Of a stretch of 64,000 nt of DNA, positions 1-11,538 are shown piece after piece (within the stretch, counting starts at the first letter, position 1; every line of letters begins with the position of its first letter). Origin of the DNA: Gemmatimonadota bacterium (GTDB taxonomy: Bacteria > Gemmatimonadota > Gemmatimonadetes > Gemmatimonadales > GWC2-71-9); the NCBI GenBank assembly GCA_016713435.1, contig JADJPD010000006.1:434001-498000 (forward strand), given 5' to 3'. The notes under the pieces are model-generated. The model was not told the DNA's origin, searched no databases, and was given only the letters and a program-made list of their open reading frames with translations. A program made the position numbers and the translations under genes.

Positions 1-1
1 G

Positions 2-367
2 GCCACCCTCGCCGACCTCGAGCGCGACGTGCGCGCCGAGGCCGCCCGCCTCGGGGTGGAGCTCACCTGGTTCCAGACCAACCACGAGGGGGCGTTCGTG
101 GACGCGGTGCAGGCCCTCAAGGGCCAGGCCGACGGTGCCATCGTCAACGCCGCGGCCTTCACCCACACGAGCCTCGCCATCCGCGACGCGTTCCTCGCGG
201 TGCAGGTCCCGTTCGTCGAGGTGCACCTCTCCAACATCTTCGCGCGGGAGGCGGAGCGGCGGCACTCGCGGCTCGCCGACCTCGCGCTCGGGATCATCGC
301 AGGCTTCGGGGCGCCGGGCTACGTCCTGGCGCTCTCCGCCCTGAAGCAAAAGCTCGATGCCCGCTGA
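2..367 (+). CDS. aroQ: Type II 3-dehydroquinate dehydratase, 5' partial
   Basis: Dehydrates 3-dehydroquinate to 3-dehydroshikimate in the shikimate pathway as a cytosolic dodecamer. The reading frame is open to the left window edge, so about 20-25 N-terminal residues, including the usual catalytic Arg and Tyr, lie outside. Visible family motifs are FQTNHEGAFVDAV, AFTHTSLAIRD (substrate-binding His) and VEVHLSNIFARE (catalytic His and C-terminal Arg). The usual NPGAYTHTS reads NAAAFTHTS here, a mild variant. The stop overlaps the next ATG by 11 bp, so the two genes are co-transcribed. Family assignment is firm. Confidence 0.93.
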   Translation, partial: ATLADLERDVRAEAARLGVELTWFQTNHEGAFVDAVQALKGQADGAIVNAAAFTHTSLAIRDAFLAVQVPFVEVHLSNIFAREAERRHSRLADLALGIIAGFGAPGYVLALSALKQKLDAR

Positions 368-1442
368 CCGGCGCGCCGAGCGCCAGCGCGCGCTCGGCGA
401 CCTGCTGGCGGCGGAGGGGCTCGACGGGCTCCTGGTCCAGTCGCTCCCCAACATCCGCTACCTGACCGGCTTCACCGGGTCGGCGGGCCTCCTGCTGGTC
501 CGGGGCACCGAACTGGTGCTCATCACCGACTTCCGCTATGCCGTGCAGGCGGGGCGGGAGGCCGGGACGACGGTCCGGGTGGAGATCGACCAGGCGAGCG
601 TCTGGGACCGCCTGAAGAAGGTGGTGGGCGAGCGCGCCACCGGGACGCTCGGCTTCGAGGCCCACGTGGCCACCGTGCGCGAGCGGGAGCGGCTCGAGGC
701 GCTCGTCCCCGGCCGCTGGAAGGCCGCGGGCGAGCTGGTGGAACGCCTCCGCGCGGTGAAGGATGCCGGCGAGGTGGACGCCATCCGCCGCGCGGTGGCG
801 GTGGCCCAGGACGCGCTCGCCGCGGTGCTGCCGACGGTGCGGGCGGGCCAGCGGGAGCTGGACGTGGGGGCCGCCCTCGAGCAGGCGCTGCGGGTGCGCG
901 GCAGTGAGTGGCACCCGTTCCAGACCATCGTGGCCTCGGGGCCGCGCGCGGCGCTGCCGCACGCGCGCACCAGCGAGCGAGTGATTGTCACGGGCGACTG
1001 GCTGCTGCTTGACTTCGGCGCGCAGGTGGACGGATACTGTGCCGACCTCACCCGGACCGTGGTGGTGGGGGCCGCCGACGAGAAGCAGAAGCTGGTGCAC
1101 GAGGTGGTCCGCCAGGCGCAGCGGCGCGCGCTCGACGGGCTCCGCACTGGCATGACGGGCAAGGAAGGCGATGCGCTGGCGCGCGAGGTGATCGCGCAGC
1201 GCGGCTACGGGGAGGCCTTCGGCCACTCGCTCGGGCATGGGCTCGGGCTCGAGGTGCACGAGGCGCCCCGGCTCTCGCCCACGGCGGAGGCGCCGCTGGT
1301 GGCGGGCGTGGTGGTCACGGTGGAACCCGGCATCTATCTTCCGGGCTGGGGCGGGGTGCGCCTCGAGGACGACGTGCACCTGACGCCGGCCGGGCCGGAG
1401 CTGCTGTCCGACAATCGCGTGGAACTGGTGGAACTCCGGTGA
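357..1442 (+). CDS. Xaa-Pro aminopeptidase-like M24B metallopeptidase
   Basis: Cytosolic dinuclear-metal peptidase expected to release an N-terminal residue ahead of proline, or to split Xaa-Pro dipeptides. It has a creatinase-type N-terminal domain (residues 1-130, with PNIRYLTGFTGSAG) and a pita-bread catalytic domain (about 135-361). All five metal ligands are present: D219 (LLLDFG), D230 (CADLTR), H294 (GHGLG), E323 (VEPG) and E337 (LEDD). At 361 aa it matches the short Bacillus/PepQ-like form. The ATG lies inside aroQ. An aroQ-peptidase-acc order is common in bacteria, usually with efp between the peptidase and accB; efp is absent here. PepP versus PepQ specificity cannot be decided from sequence. 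Confidence 0.9.
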   Translation: MPADRRAERQRALGDLLAAEGLDGLLVQSLPNIRYLTGFTGSAGLLLVRGTELVLITDFRYAVQAGREAGTTVRVEIDQASVWDRLKKVVGERATGTLGFEAHVATVRERERLEALVPGRWKAAGELVERLRAVKDAGEVDAIRRAVAVAQDALAAVLPTVRAGQRELDVGAALEQALRVRGSEWHPFQTIVASGPRAALPHARTSERVIVTGDWLLLDFGAQVDGYCADLTRTVVVGAADEKQKLVHEVVRQAQRRALDGLRTGMTGKEGDALAREVIAQRGYGEAFGHSLGHGLGLEVHEAPRLSPTAEAPLVAGVVVTVEPGIYLPGWGGVRLEDDVHLTPAGPELLSDNRVELVELR

Positions 1443-1505
1443 GGCGCCCGCGCACGACGCGCCGCGCGCGCCCGGGGTTCCCCGAACCTCAACCCTAGAG
1501 AAGTC

Positions 1506-2057
1506 ATGACCCCCAAGGACACCCAGGACCTCGCCAAGCTCCTCGCCAAGCTTCCCGGCATCAAGGCGGTCGAGCTCAAGGACGTGCGGGATCTCGCGGC
1601 GCTGCTGCACGAGTATCCGGAGATCGGGTCCATCGAGGTGAAGGGGTTCTTCGACAGCGGCGTGACCATCACCCGCACCGGCATGGTCGGCCCCCTGGCC
1701 GCCCCGATGCCGATGCCCGTGCCCATGCCGATGGCGCATGCGGCCCCCGCGGCGCCCGCGCCCGCCCCCGCGGCGCCCGCGGCCGAGAGCCGTCCCGCGG
1801 CCGCGGCGTCGGCGCTCAAGGACATCAAGTCGCCGATGGTGGGCACGTTCTACAAGGCGCCGGAGCCGGGCGCGGAGCCGTACGTCAAGGTCGGGAGCCG
1901 GGTGACCGCGGGCCAGACGGTCTGCATCATCGAGGCCATGAAGATCATGAACGAGATCGAAGCCGAGGTCACCGGCGTAGTGCGCGAGGTCCTGGCGGAC
2001 GACACGCAGCCGGTGGAGTTCGGCACCGTCCTCTTCCGGGTGGACCCGAATGGCTGA
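1506..2057 (+). CDS. accB: Biotin carboxyl carrier protein of acetyl-CoA carboxylase
   Basis: Carries the biotin that AccC carboxylates, for malonyl-CoA synthesis in fatty-acid formation. The 183-aa protein has an N-terminal helical region (1-55), a flexible Pro/Ala/Met-rich linker (about 62-100) and a C-terminal biotinyl domain (108-181). The biotinylation motif EAMKIMNE places the modified lysine at K146. It follows the peptidase after 63 bp, with only a weak purine-rich ribosome site (agagaag) before the ATG. Its stop overlaps the pilT start by 8 bp. Confidence 0.95.
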   Translation: MTPKDTQDLAKLLAKLPGIKAVELKDVRDLAALLHEYPEIGSIEVKGFFDSGVTITRTGMVGPLAAPMPMPVPMPMAHAAPAAPAPAPAAPAAESRPAAAASALKDIKSPMVGTFYKAPEPGAEPYVKVGSRVTAGQTVCIIEAMKIMNEIEAEVTGVVREVLADDTQPVEFGTVLFRVDPNG

Positions 2058-3233
2058 CCCGACCTCGGCAGCGCTGCACCCGCCCTTCAACTTCAAGGCG
2101 GCCATCTCGCAGATGGTGCAGCGGAATGGCTCCGACCTGCACCTCAAGGTGGGCCGCCCGCCCACCATCCGCGTCAACGGCGACCTCGAGGCGCTGCCCC
2201 AGCAGCCGCTCAAGCCCGAGGACCTGAAGCTGCTCGCCGAGCAGATCATGACGCCGCGGCAGGTGAAGGAGTTCGCCGAGAAGAAGGAGGCGGACTTCGC
2301 CATCGGCGTGCCGGGCGTGGGGCGCTTCCGCACCAACATCTACCAGCAGCGCGGCACCCTCGCGTTCGCGTTCCGCGCGATCCCGTACGAGGTGAAGACC
2401 ATCCGGGAGCTGCACCTGCCGGAGGTGCTGGAGGAGATCGCCATCCGGCCGCGCGGGCTGGTGCTGGTCACGGGCGTCACGGGCTCGGGCAAGTCGACGT
2501 CGCTCGCGGCCATGATCAACCACGTGAACCAGAACCGCCGGGTCAACATCATCACCATCGAGGACCCGATCGAGTTCCTGCACCGCGACGTGATGGCCAA
2601 CATCGCCCAGCGGGAGGTCGGGAGCGATACGCTTTCCTTCGGCATGGCGCTCCGGCACGTGCTGCGGCAGGACCCGGACGTGATCCTCATCGGCGAGATC
2701 CGTGACATGGAGACGCTGGACGTGGCCCTCAAGGCCGCGGACACGGGGCACCTCGTCTTCTCCACGCTCCACACCACGGACGCCACCCAGACCATCAACC
2801 GCGTCATCAGCTTCTACCCCCCGCACCAGCACCAGGAGATCCGCTCGCTGCTCTCCACGGCGCTGGCGGCGGTGGTCTGCCTCCGCCTGGTGCCCCGGAA
2901 GGACGGCAAGGGGCGGGTGGCGGCGGCCGAGGTGCTCATCAACACCGCCGCGGTGGCCGACAACATCCGCGACATCGAGAAGGCGCTCAACATCCCGGAC
3001 CTCATCGCCGAGGGCACCGAGGCGTACGGGATGCAGAGCTTCGACCAGTCCCTCATGATGTGGTACAAGGAAGGCACGATCTCCTACGAGAGCGCGCTCT
3101 TCTATTCCACCAACCCGAGTGAGTTCGCGCTCCGCGCCTCGGGCATCAGCTCCGCCAGCGACCGGACCTTCAGCGGGATCGGCACGCAGGGTGGCGGGGG
3201 CAAGACCGACCTCAGCGCGGACCTGACGCCCTG

Positions 3234-3234
<1 letters not shown>
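2050..3234 (+). CDS. pilT: PilT-family type IV pilus retraction ATPase
   Basis: Hexameric secretion-type ATPase that depolymerises type IV pili for twitching motility at the cytoplasmic face. The 394-aa protein has an N-terminal PAS-like domain (1-105), Walker A GVTGSGKST (142-150), an Asp box (TIEDPIEF), Walker B with GEIRDMET (about 211-221), a His box around STLHTTDATQ, and the C-terminal GMQSFDQSL segment typical of PilT/PilU. No other pilus gene is in the window. The gene is nested between accB and accC with overlaps on both sides (8 bp and 1 bp), so it is translated as part of the acc operon. PilU is a possible alternative name. Confidence 0.93.
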
Positions 3235-4588
<1,354 letters not shown>

Positions 4589-4592
<4 letters not shown>

Positions 4593-5322
4593 AGCTGGAC
4601 GTCGTCTTCTCCCCGGCCGGCCTGCCCTTCTCCGAGGTGCAGGGCCGGACGGTGTTCGTCATCGACATCCTGCGGGCGGGCACCATGATCTGTGCCGCGC
4701 TCCACCACGGCGCGCGCGCGGTGGTGCCCGTCGCCGACACGGAGGAGGCGCTCAAGCTGGCCCACACCCTCGGCACCGACGAGACGGTGCTGGCCGGCGA
4801 GCGGAACTGCGTGCGGATCGAGGGTTTCGCGCTCGGGAACTCGCCGCGCGAGGTCACGCCGGAGCTGGTGGGGGGGCGCACCGTCATCATGACCACCAGC
4901 AACGGCACCGGCACGCTCCTCGCCGTCACCTCGGCGGCGGCGGTGTACGTGGCCGGCGCGGCCAACTTCTCGCTGGTGGGCGCCCGCGCCCATGAGGCGT
5001 GGACCCGGGGGGAGGAGATCCTCATCGTCTGTGCCGGCCGGGAGAAGAGCTTCGCGCTCGATGACGCCTACTGCGCCGGCCGCCTCGTCGAGGCGGCCAC
5101 CGGCGGCGGGCGCGGCAAGAAGGGGCTCAACGACGCCGCCCTGGCCGCCCTGGACCTGGTGCGCCGCTACGGCCGCCGCTGGGAGCGCCCGCTCCTCGCC
5201 AGCCAGGGGGGGCGCGAGCTCGCGGCCCTCGGCATGAAGGACGACATCCCCGAGTGCGCGCGGGTGGACGCCTTCCCAGTGCTGGCGCAGTTCGCCAACC
5301 GCCGCGTCACCGCGGTGGCCCC

Positions 5323-5326
<4 letters not shown>
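4589..5326 (+). CDS. ComB-like 2-phosphosulfolactate phosphatase family protein
   Basis: Mg-dependent phosphatase fold; the founding member converts 2-phosphosulfolactate to sulfolactate in coenzyme M synthesis. Many bacteria without coenzyme M carry homologues of unknown substrate. The 245-aa protein begins MKLDVVFSP and shows the family's VFVIDILRAGTMICAAL, LAGERNCVRIEGFALGNSP and IMTTSNGTGTL segments. The reading frame stays open upstream to 4241, but the ATG overlapping the accC stop is the only start consistent with family length. The actual substrate here is unknown. Confidence 0.82.
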
Positions 5327-7564
<2,238 letters not shown>

Positions 7565-7584
7565 GCGAGCGCGAGCCGCTCCGC

Positions 7585-7650
7585 CCGAACGCCCTGGGGG
7601 CCCCCGGTCACGCGACCACGCTGTCGACCGGAGGCCCCCAGGGCATTCGG
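7585..7650. terminator. Strong hairpin between ftsK and the SRPBCC gene
   Basis: Two 24-base arms (7585-7608 and 7627-7650) pair around an 18-base loop. The core is GCCCTGGGGGC against GCCCCCAGGGC. The two non-Watson-Crick positions become G-U pairs if read from the minus strand. There is no U-tract. It lies just after ftsK and probably ends the acc-ftsK transcript. Confidence 0.55.
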
Positions 7651-7725
7651 TGCTCCGCTGGCCTAGGCGAGGGGGATGTGCCCGTTCCCGCTGGTCCGGG
7701 CGTCCTCCCTGTCCGGGAGGATCAC

Positions 7726-8145
7726 ATGGGACAATCACTCATCGCGTCGGCCGAGACCAGCATCCGCGTCCCGCGGGCGCGCGTGTGGGCGGCGCTGGTC
7801 GATCCCGCGGCCCTGCGGGAATACATGTTCGGCGCCGTCGTCACGTCCGACTGGACCGAGGGCAGCCCGATCACCTGGGAAGGGGAGTGGCAGGGGAAGG
7901 CGTACCGCGACACCGGCGAGGTGCTGCGGGTGCGGCCGGGCGAGGTGCTGCAGTACGCGCACGCGAGCCCGCAGGGGACGGGGCCGGCGGAACGTCACGT
8001 GGTGACGATCCAGCTCTCCGACGCGCCGGCCGGCACGCGGGTGGCGCTGACGCAGGACAACAATCCCACCGAGGAGGCCCGCGGGCACGCGACCCGGAAC
8101 TGGGAGCAGATGCTCGCGGCGCTCAAGCAGTACCTCGAGCGCTGA
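7726..8145 (+). CDS. SRPBCC (AHSA1-like) ligand-binding protein
   Basis: Small helix-grip protein of 139 aa. It starts MGQSLIASAETSIRVPRARVW, followed by WEGEWQGKAYRDTGEVL and ends NWEQMLAALKQYL, the order seen in activator-of-Hsp90-ATPase-like and polyketide-cyclase-like proteins. These bind hydrophobic ligands or act in stress response; the ligand here is unknown. A good GGGAGG ribosome site (7715-7720) sits 5 bases before the ATG. The frame happens to be continuous with the frameshifted ftsK, so automated calls may fuse them. It converges on the LysR gene. Confidence 0.8.
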   Translation: MGQSLIASAETSIRVPRARVWAALVDPAALREYMFGAVVTSDWTEGSPITWEGEWQGKAYRDTGEVLRVRPGEVLQYAHASPQGTGPAERHVVTIQLSDAPAGTRVALTQDNNPTEEARGHATRNWEQMLAALKQYLER

Positions 8146-8149
8146 GCCC

Positions 8150-9043
8150 TCAGCCCACCTCTTCCCGCACCACCCGCATGAACGCGTCGATCAGCGGCCG
8201 CGCCTTCTCGCGCCGCCACGCCGCGGCGATGGTGGTCTCCGCCCGGGCCGAGGGGATGGCCCGGTAGCGCACCCCGGTCCAGCCGAGCTTCTCCACCGAG
8301 GCGGGGAGGATCGAGACGCCGAGCCCGGCCTCCACCAGGCTCACGCTGGTGTAGAGCTCACGGCTCTCCTCCACCACGTGGGGCTCGAAGCCCGCGGCGC
8401 GGCAGAGGCCCAGCACCTGGGCGTGCAGGCCCGGCGCCAGCTCGGCCGGGAAGAGGACGAAGGGCTCGTGCTGGAGGTCGCGGACGCCGAGGGTAGCCTT
8501 GGCGGCCAGCGGGTGGCTCCGGTTCACCGCAATCCGGAGCGGCTCCCGCATCACGGTGACGATCTCGAGGTCGGGGTCCGGCCGCGGCTCCCGCACGAAG
8601 CCGATGTCGATCTCCCCCGACTTGAGCCCGGCCAGCTGCGGTCCCGTCGGCATCTCGCGCAGGTCGAGGTGGACCCGCGGGAACCGGTCCCGGAAGCTCC
8701 GGATGATGCCCGGCAGCGCCAGGAACATGACCGTCGCCGCGAAGGCCACCCGCAGCGTCCCGCTCTCCCCGCGCCCCACCCGCTGGGCCGCCTCCACCGC
8801 CCCCTCCACCGCATCCAGCACCCGCCGCGACTCGGCCAGGAACACCTCGCCGGCGGGGGTGAGCTGGACCCGCCGGCTGGTCCGCTCCAGCAGGCGGACG
8901 CCGAGCAGCTGCTCCAGCCGCTGGATCTGCTGGGAGAGGGGCGGCTGCGCGATCCCGAGCCGGGCCGCCGCCCGGCCAAAGTGGAGCTCTTCCGCCACGG
9001 TGGCGAAGTAGCGGAGGTGCCGGATTTCGGGGAGCTCGGCCAT
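8150..9043 (-). CDS. LysR-family transcriptional regulator, BenM/CatM-like
   Basis: DNA-binding regulator of 297 aa with an N-terminal winged helix-turn-helix (residues about 6-65, RHLRYFATVAEELHFGRAA and SQQIQRLEQLLGVRLLERT) and a C-terminal co-inducer domain (about 90-295). The RHLRYF start resembles LysR proteins that control aromatic catabolism. It is transcribed away from hppD across a 160-bp AT-richer gap, the usual arrangement for a LysR protein and its target. I infer control of the Phe/Tyr degradation operon in response to an aromatic intermediate. Confidence 0.9.
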   Translation of the reverse strand: MAELPEIRHLRYFATVAEELHFGRAAARLGIAQPPLSQQIQRLEQLLGVRLLERTSRRVQLTPAGEVFLAESRRVLDAVEGAVEAAQRVGRGESGTLRVAFAATVMFLALPGIIRSFRDRFPRVHLDLREMPTGPQLAGLKSGEIDIGFVREPRPDPDLEIVTVMREPLRIAVNRSHPLAAKATLGVRDLQHEPFVLFPAELAPGLHAQVLGLCRAAGFEPHVVEESRELYTSVSLVEAGLGVSILPASVEKLGWTGVRYRAIPSARAETTIAAAWRREKARPLIDAFMRVVREEVG

Positions 9044-9203
9044 ATCTTTGGCGTATCGTCAAATGGGATTACTAATATTGGACATATCGGTCCGCGTTTG
9101 CTAGGTTGGCGGACCTGACCGCGTCCTAACCCGTGCTCGGGGCGGGCTTTCCCCTGTCCGCCCGGAGCTGCGCGCCAAGCCGTCGCCCCTGAAGGAGCTC
9201 CGC
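9044..9203. promoter_or_regulatory. Divergent LysR/hppD control region
   Basis: This 160-bp gap is clearly AT-richer than its surroundings around 9045-9110. A possible hppD promoter is TTGGAC (9078-9083) with TAGGTT (9102-9107), 18 bases apart; the -10 is weak. A small dyad GGAC-N6-GTCC (9080-9093) overlaps the -35 and could be part of a LysR site. A strong ribosome site GAAGGAG (9191-9197) precedes the hppD ATG. Confidence 0.45.
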
Positions 9204-10331
9204 ATGGCCACCCAGGTCCTCTCCACCTCCGCTACCCCGGTCGCCGATCCGTTCCCGATCAACGGCACCGACTACGTCGAGTTCTACGTGGGCAACGCCA
9301 AGCAGGCGAGCCACTACTACCGCACCGCCTTCGGCTTCCAGCTGGTGGGCTACCGGGGCCCCGAGACCGGGGTCCGGGACCGGGCCAGCTATCTCATGGT
9401 CCAGGGCAAGATCAGGTTCGTCCTCACCTCGGCGCTGCATCCCGATCATCCCATCGCCGAGCACCACGTGAAGCACGGGGACGGGGTGAAGGACCTCGCG
9501 CTCTGGGTGGATGACTGCCGCCAGGCGTACGAGTACGCCATGAGTCACGGCGCCACCTCGGTGCAGGCCCCCACGGTGCTCACCGATGCCGATGGGGAGA
9601 TCGTCATGGCCGCCATCCGCACCTACGGCGACACCATCCACAGCCTGGTGGAGCGCCGCAACTACCGCGGCCTCTTCCTGCCGGGCTTCGTGGCCGTGAC
9701 GCCGCGCTACCAGCCGGCGCCCGTCGGGCTCAAGTACGTGGACCACTGCGTGGGGAACGTGGAGCTCGGCAAGATGAACGAGTGGGTGGGCTTCTACGAG
9801 CGCGTGATGGGCTTCAAGAACCTGCTCAGCTTCGACGACAAGGACATCTCCACCGAGTACTCGGCCCTCATGTCCAAGGTGATGTCCAACGGCAACGAGC
9901 GGATCAAGTTCCCGATCAACGAGCCGGCGTCGGGGAAGAAGAAGTCGCAGATCGAGGAGTATCTCGACTTCTACCACGGGCCGGGCGTGCAGCACGTGGC
10001 CGTGGCCACCGACGACATCATCAGCACCGTCACGGCGCTCCGCGACCGGGGCGTCGAGTTCCTCACCGTGCCGGGCAGCTATTACGACGAGCTCCTCGAC
10101 CGCGTCGGCAAGATCGACGAGGACCTCCGCCCCCTCCGCGAGCTCGGCATCCTGGTGGACCGCGACGACGAGGGCTACCTGCTCCAGATCTTCACCAAGC
10201 CGGTGCAGGACCGCCCCACCGTGTTCTACGAGATCATCCAGCGGAAGGGCGCCAAGAGCTTCGGCAAGGGGAACTTCAAGGCGCTGTTCGAGTCCATCGA
10301 GCGGGAGCAGGCGCTCCGGGGGAACCTCTGA
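9204..10331 (+). CDS. hppD: 4-hydroxyphenylpyruvate dioxygenase
   Basis: Non-haem Fe(II) enzyme that turns 4-hydroxyphenylpyruvate into homogentisate, the second step of tyrosine breakdown. The 375-aa protein has two VOC domains (about 20-150 and 175-345). Iron ligands are H181 (YVDHCVGNV), H264 (GVQHVAVATDD) and E343 (FYEIIQRKG). The C-terminal helix (KGNFKALFESIEREQ) is intact. First gene of the catabolic operon, with a good ribosome site; its stop overlaps hmgA by one base. Confidence 0.97.
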   Translation: MATQVLSTSATPVADPFPINGTDYVEFYVGNAKQASHYYRTAFGFQLVGYRGPETGVRDRASYLMVQGKIRFVLTSALHPDHPIAEHHVKHGDGVKDLALWVDDCRQAYEYAMSHGATSVQAPTVLTDADGEIVMAAIRTYGDTIHSLVERRNYRGLFLPGFVAVTPRYQPAPVGLKYVDHCVGNVELGKMNEWVGFYERVMGFKNLLSFDDKDISTEYSALMSKVMSNGNERIKFPINEPASGKKKSQIEEYLDFYHGPGVQHVAVATDDIISTVTALRDRGVEFLTVPGSYYDELLDRVGKIDEDLRPLRELGILVDRDDEGYLLQIFTKPVQDRPTVFYEIIQRKGAKSFGKGNFKALFESIEREQALRGNL

Positions 10332-11524
10332 TGCCGTTCTACCACCAGCTGGGCCAGGTCCCGCGCAAGCGCCACATCGTCTTCCGCCGCCCCGACGGCG
10401 GGCTGTACGCCGAGGAGCTGATGGGCCACGAGGGCTTCGTGGGGACCAGCTCGCTCTTGTACCACACCTATCCCCCGACCACCATCAAGTCGGCGCGGAA
10501 GCTCAAGGACGTGAAGTGGGAGGCCGACGAGGACACGAGCCTCCGCCACCGCCACTTCCTCACCAGCCGGGTGAAGAAGGGCGGCAGCCCCACCCTCGAC
10601 CGCATCCCGCTCCTCTTCAACAGCGACATCGGGATGCTGTACGTGGAGCCGGACGAGAACGACGCTCACTTCTACCGGAACAGCCAGGCCGACGAGTGCA
10701 TCTACGTGGTCGAGGGGCAGGGGACCCTCGAGTCGGTCTTCGGGGACCTGCCGTTCCGCCAGGGCGACTACGTCACCATCCATCGCAACATCCTGCACCG
10801 CTGGCGGCTCGACCTCTCGAAGGGCCCGGCCAAGTTCGTGGTCTTCGAGAGCCGCGGGCACATCCGCTTCCCCAAGCGCTACCGGAACGAGTTCGGCCAG
10901 CTGCTCGAGGGCGCGCCCTTCAGCGAGCGCGACATCCGCCGGCCCATGGAGCTCAAGCCCCACGACGAGAAGGGCGACTTCCCGCTCCTCGTCAAGCAGT
11001 ACGACGCCATCAACGAGATGATCCTGGACCACCACCCCTTCGACGTGGTGGGCTGGGACGGCTACTTCTACCCGTGGATCTTCAACATCCACGACTTCGA
11101 GCCCATCGTGGGCCGCGTGCACCAGCCGCCCCCCGTGCACCAGACCTTCCAGGGCGACGGCTTCGTGATCTGCAGCTTCTGCCCGCGGCCCTACGACTTC
11201 GACCCCGAGGCGGTGCCGGCGCCGTACAACCACAGCAACGTGGACTCCGACGAGGTGCTCTTCTATGCCTCGAGCGAATTCATGAGCCGCAAGGGCATCG
11301 AGTACGGCTCCATCACCCACCACCCCGACGGCCTGCCGCACGGGCCGCACCCGGGGCGGGCCGAGGCGTCCATCGGCGCCACCCACACCAACGAGCTGGC
11401 GGTGATGATGGACTCCTTCCGCCCGCTCCGGGTGGCCAGGGCCGCGTGCAGCATCGAGGACCCGAACTATCACAAGTCCTGGGTGGACGCGCAGCACGCC
11501 CAGTTCAACCCGCCCACGTCCTGA
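10331..11524 (+). CDS. hmgA: Homogentisate 1,2-dioxygenase
   Basis: Cupin-fold Fe(II) enzyme that opens the ring of homogentisate to maleylacetoacetate. Length is 397 aa, the short bacterial type. Likely iron ligands are H301 and E308 (YNHSNVDSDEVLFY) and H337 (DGLPHGPHPG). The N-terminal part carries the family's YHQLGQVPRKRH and a first cupin with ADECIYVVEGQG. The start overlaps the hppD stop (TGATG). The longer upstream-open frame is a shadow of hppD. Confidence 0.96.
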   Translation: MPFYHQLGQVPRKRHIVFRRPDGGLYAEELMGHEGFVGTSSLLYHTYPPTTIKSARKLKDVKWEADEDTSLRHRHFLTSRVKKGGSPTLDRIPLLFNSDIGMLYVEPDENDAHFYRNSQADECIYVVEGQGTLESVFGDLPFRQGDYVTIHRNILHRWRLDLSKGPAKFVVFESRGHIRFPKRYRNEFGQLLEGAPFSERDIRRPMELKPHDEKGDFPLLVKQYDAINEMILDHHPFDVVGWDGYFYPWIFNIHDFEPIVGRVHQPPPVHQTFQGDGFVICSFCPRPYDFDPEAVPAPYNHSNVDSDEVLFYASSEFMSRKGIEYGSITHHPDGLPHGPHPGRAEASIGATHTNELAVMMDSFRPLRVARAACSIEDPNYHKSWVDAQHAQFNPPTS

Positions 11525-11538
11525 GCGGAGCCGCGCCC

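Noticed and set aside
294..2339. A 681-aa minus-strand frame opposite the peptidase, accB and pilT
   Set aside because: It lies antisense to three clear genes and has the Arg/His/Leu-rich look of a shadow frame in high-GC DNA.
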